NCBI RefSeq assembly: GCF_037126465.1 | Contig: NC_088203.1 | Coordinates: 103,602,668-103,666,667, forward strand | Origin: Ornithodoros turicata | Taxonomy: Eukaryota; Arthropoda; Arachnida; Ixodida; Argasidae | Direction of reading: 5' to 3' | DNA: 64,000 nt | Part shown: positions 60,680-64,000 of the stretch, one piece after another | Position numbering within the stretch: position 1 is the stretch's first letter | Layout of the letters: every line of letters begins with the position of its first letter | Position numbers and translations under genes: made by a program | Notes under the pieces: generated by a model | Told to the model about the DNA's origin: nothing | Seen by the model: only the letters and a program-made list of their open reading frames with translations | The model's database searches: none

Positions 60680-62277
60680 GTAAGTCCTTGCTCCTACTGG
60701 GGGGCTGTTCGGTAAATTTTTTGTGTAGCGTGAGTTGTTCATGTATCTTCCCATTGTCGGACGCCGTAAGAAGAGTCCATTTATGCAAGAAATTGTATCT
60801 CTGAGTACTATATATCTCTGCGTGGAATATAATATCTCTGTATGGACAAACAGAGCGACAAGAACGAAACGAAATTTCGAGGAATCCTTGACTACAGAAG
60901 AAGGCTCGCAGTGCTCTCATGAATTTTGTTTTGTTTTTGTCTGTGTGACGTATAGGATACATGTCAGGGGATATGTTTAAAAGGAGTATACATTGTGTCG
61001 AAACCACTTCGAGAAGTGGTGTCGCGTTAAAGGAGCAGTGAAAGCATCCTAAACCGATTTTTCCTCTTTTTTTTTTTTTGACTCCAATGCGTCCATGACA
61101 AGAACAATGACAGAGAGGACCTCTGTGACCTGTAGCGCGCGCTTAAATACTAGGACAGTTTTCGCAACACGTGTCCAGTGATATAGAGCACCCTCTCCTC
61201 TTCAGAAGATAAGTCCCTCAATCGCGTACAACAGTTTATCGACTTTAAACGTTTATTTTACCCGTGACGGGAAATAGCTTGTTTATGTCGAGGCCATGTC
61301 CTACCTGGCTAAGCAATAGCCCTCAATAGCTAAACAACTATATACTGAGCACGTTGAACGCTTTGAGCACAAAGTTCGCGACTTGACCATTCATCAAGCA
61401 ACTTTTGCAGACTCTTCGCACGAGAGCTGCGCAGTAATAGGATACCGCGTTCTTTGTTAATATTTTGCTCCTGATACGCCCCTTGATAAATTAAGCAAGC
61501 TTTCCGGAGTAATATAGTAACTGTAATTTCCTTTCTCCTTTGAGGTGCCAGTATAGCTGGCCACCGGGAAGCTCTCTTGAAATTCGCAATATCTCCGACT
61601 GTACTGGCCAAGCCCTAGCCGTACAACATAGGACAACGGATCACTTTTAGCGCGCATGTACCTCGGAGTTATGCTGTTGTCTTTCTGGCTATGGCGTCGA
61701 GCTATTCTGATGGATGCGAAATTGTGCATAGTACTATTACGCGTTTCGGAGAATGGAGCCGTGCCCCAATAATGATGCCTACATGCTTCATTATAATTAA
61801 AGCTATATTATGCTATTGTAATTAAAATCGGGAGCTATTTTTAAATCTAATTCAGGGAGAAATCGGGCGATAATTGTGCCTTCGGGTGTTATCGGGTGTT
61901 TTTGTTTCTCCTCTTGTCTATTAAGTCCTTTCCTAATCTCTCTTTCTTCTTTTCCTTTTTTTTGCGGGGTCGTGACCTTCCAGCGGTATTCCCCGAAGGC
62001 ATAGACAGTGTTGACACACATGGGTATTGCTGGGTACGTAAGGGACCCACTCTTACATGTGTTACACGCGGCGACCTTTGTTCGTCTTCAGTGGAAACGT
62101 CACTTGAGGATTTCATAGGGACTGGAATTCGGGGAGAAATTGGTCGGAGGTCAGTTCGGGGGGGATAACCGGGCGGAATCGGGTTTAACCCGAAAAAGTC
62201 ACTCCCTAATTATAATAGCTTGGTGCAGTGGATCCTGCTCGTGCTCGTATTTGAGCACGTGAAACCACAATTTTCAG
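60680..62277. other. Intron between exons of the Ser/Lys-rich gene
   Basis: GT-AG, phase 0. Contains a repeat piece beginning TTAAAGGAGCAGTGAAAG (61029) and the hAT-like MITE at 61797-62208; otherwise nothing recognised. Confidence 0.5.
61797..62208. mobile_element. hAT-like MITE, second copy of the 31531 family
   Basis: Right end AAAAAGTCACTCCCTA intact, left end eroded; duplication ATTATAAT (61789-61796, 62209-62216). The interior matches 31531-31981 over several hundred bases. Confidence 0.8.
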
Positions 62278-62388
62278 AAACCGGCCAAAGATTGCCAGAA
62301 GCAAAATATGCCAACGCAATGCGCTGAGCTGGAGAAGACATGTCATCCGCGTGAACTGTCATCGAGCTCCCAACCATTTACTGAAAAG
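62278..62388 (+). CDS. Probable next exon of the Ser/Lys-rich gene
   Basis: Acceptor CACAATTTTCAG, donor GAAAAG|GTGAGA; 111 nt, 37 open codons, phase 0 both sides, matching the donor at 60679. Hydrophilic with three Cys. Support is splice signals and phase only. The gene would continue past the right edge. Confidence 0.45.
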
Positions 62389-64000
62389 GTGAGAAATCAG
62401 CGAAGCCTAGTTTACCGTGCGTTGCGCACGCTGTTTTTGTTCTTCGAATAGAAGCGCGAGCATACAAAGAAAAATAGACATTGAAATTAACGGTGTTGCG
62501 CGATCGAACATTTCTGTTACTATACCTATGGGGAGATTCTGTCGACCGCATGCAGCTGTGAAATCGAGTGTCGTTTCCGTATTTCACTGCTTCTGAGAGT
62601 CTCCGGAGTGGTTCCTGTTAGCTGTGACGACACTGTACACTGAGCCGAACGTCAGGCCACGTACCTGCCTATAGGCAGTCTAGACCCGTTGGTCTGTGGG
62701 CGCTGGATACCAGCACACCAGCCCCCGTGGCTCAGTGGTTAGCGTGCTGGCCATGTCACGTCGAGACTGGGAGGTACCCGGGTTCGAATCCCGGTGCCGG
62801 CTGTGCTGTCTGGGGTTTTTCCTGGGTTTTCCTCAGACGCTTTCAGATATATGTCGGCACAATTCCCTTAGAAGTCGGCCCAGGACGCACATTCCCCCAG
62901 GGCGTGCGTCGTGACGTTGCCCACATACGTGAGGCCGACAATGGCAAGCCCTATCACCACCACCACCACGGATACCAGTGGTACACCGTGTAGCAGATAA
63001 GTTGTGCCCTTGTCGCCGCAGCCATACGGCCGATCGAACGGAAGTCATGCCGCTAACCGCGGTTATGAGAAACCGATCTTGGCTCCTTCGGTTTCGCAAT
63101 TCCGATTTCCCGACGTGAATACGCGTGTAATGACATTTCCTGCAAATAACCATGTGCGCATTGTGTATGTAATGATTGTAAAGCTTTTTAATTACCATTA
63201 TGCCATTTTATTTTCATGATATGGTACAGCGTAACCAGAATATACATGGCGCTTTGTGTCGCGGTCACTGGTAACATGTCACAAACTGACTGCCGTGTGG
63301 CAACAACGAACCGTGGTTCACGATAAGCGCGGTTTGGTCGGGTAACGGCGGTTAAGCGTAACCGCGGTTAAAGGCTGCCCGTGTGGGCTACTAAATTCAG
63401 CGCATCGAGAATCAACATTACAGTTCAGAAATCTCAAAATCGAAACCAAGCGACAACCTTTTTACGTCCGCCATGTTGAAGTTTAGATGCGCCACCTACA
63501 GGTCATGCAAAACGCAAAGCACGTTTTTCTGTCGAGAAAACGTCGCACACAAATGGTGGCGTGTGGGTCGGCCTAAAGAGTATATTACGCTTTAATCGCA
63601 GACAACGCAACGTCTGAATTCCGCGTTCCTTTTGTATTGCTGTCAAGGTAACGACACTTTTCATTTCGCGAGGGGAAAATTTTTGCACTTTACTGCCGCT
63701 TTAATAAAAGTAAAGTTAAATCGTAATATACAGTCACTCTATTGAATAGTGTAAGGCAGACGAGAGGTAGTATAAACAGGTTTCCGGATTTTCGGAGTTT
63801 GCCTCTTGACATATTCTTTAGTCTTTTTTTTTTTTTCCTTTTTTCGAGGAATTGTTTTCGTCATTTATTCATACGAGAAAAGCGACTGCTGTGAAACAAC
63901 ATAATAAACAAATAATAATAATAGTAATAATGAGTTTCCTTGGGAAACCATACAGACGACAGTTCGAGAGCCTGGCGACGTGAAAATCTCGAAACCCGCA
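62389..64000. other. Right flank: SINE and unassigned DNA
   Basis: Besides the SINE at 62714-62969, a T-rich run (63826-63845) and inverted CCGCGGTTA motifs (63055-63065, 63350-63372) are visible. No exon recognised. Confidence 0.5.
62714..62969 (+). mobile_element. Full-length tRNA-derived SINE with target duplication
   Basis: Flanked by GGATACCAG (62705-62713, 62970-62978). The head has Pol III box A (GTGGCTCAGTGGTTAG) and box B (GGTTCGAATCCC); the body reads GGGGTTTTTCCTGGGTTTTC and GTCGGCCCAGGACGCAC; the tail is (CAC)n. Matches my memory of tick tRNA-derived SINEs. Confidence 0.9.

Noticed and set aside
1..64000. CRISPR arrays, operons or bacterial features
   Set aside because: None seen; the DNA is eukaryotic with introns and dispersed transposons.

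Overview
This window is nuclear DNA of an arthropod, most likely a tick (Ixodida). The reasons are: intron-rich genes with GT-AG junctions; a dense load of short DNA transposons; a tRNA-headed SINE whose body matches what I recall of tick SINEs (by memory only); and an M13 (neprilysin-family) ectodomain gene, a family that is large in ticks. No database search was possible. Exons were called by hand from splice signals, reading-frame phase and remembered family sequence.

Minus strand, 3245-47493: 22 exons of one SCAPER gene (S-phase cyclin A-associated protein in the ER). Every junction agrees in phase, giving 1415 whole codons. Order 5' to 3' is the conserved N-terminal module, a long low-complexity region, the coiled coil, a U1-type zinc finger, and the start of the helical C-terminal domain. 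The first coding exon and the 3' end were not found.

Plus strand, 16998-26879: a four-exon gene lying wholly inside the 11.7-kb SCAPER intron between exons 19 and 20, antisense to SCAPER. It encodes a predicted protein of about 2079 residues: a disordered, repeat-rich cytoplasmic tail of about 1290 residues, one membrane segment, and an M13 ectodomain in which both zinc-binding motifs are destroyed. It looks like a non-catalytic neprilysin homologue with a giant tail. This is the most unusual thing in the window.

Right-hand part: an intronless minus-strand ORF (49727-51379, 550 residues, disordered); then plus-strand exons of an unidentified zinc-finger gene (52791-52961, 59321-60679, 62278-62388; the first resembles an IBR/RBR zinc module). 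Between the first two lies a 102-codon open frame (53460-57647) split by a hAT-like element and by a mariner-like element that itself carries another hAT-like element.

The rest is intron or intergenic DNA filled with repeats: hAT-like elements with exact 8-bp target duplications (39730, 45305, 46365, 48444, 53543, 56270, 35102), TA-flanked and TTAA-flanked MITEs, fold-back elements, two SINE copies with target duplications, a 5S rRNA-derived segment, inverted tRNA-like pairs and a Penelope-like remnant. No CRISPR array, operon or functional rRNA or tRNA gene was seen.
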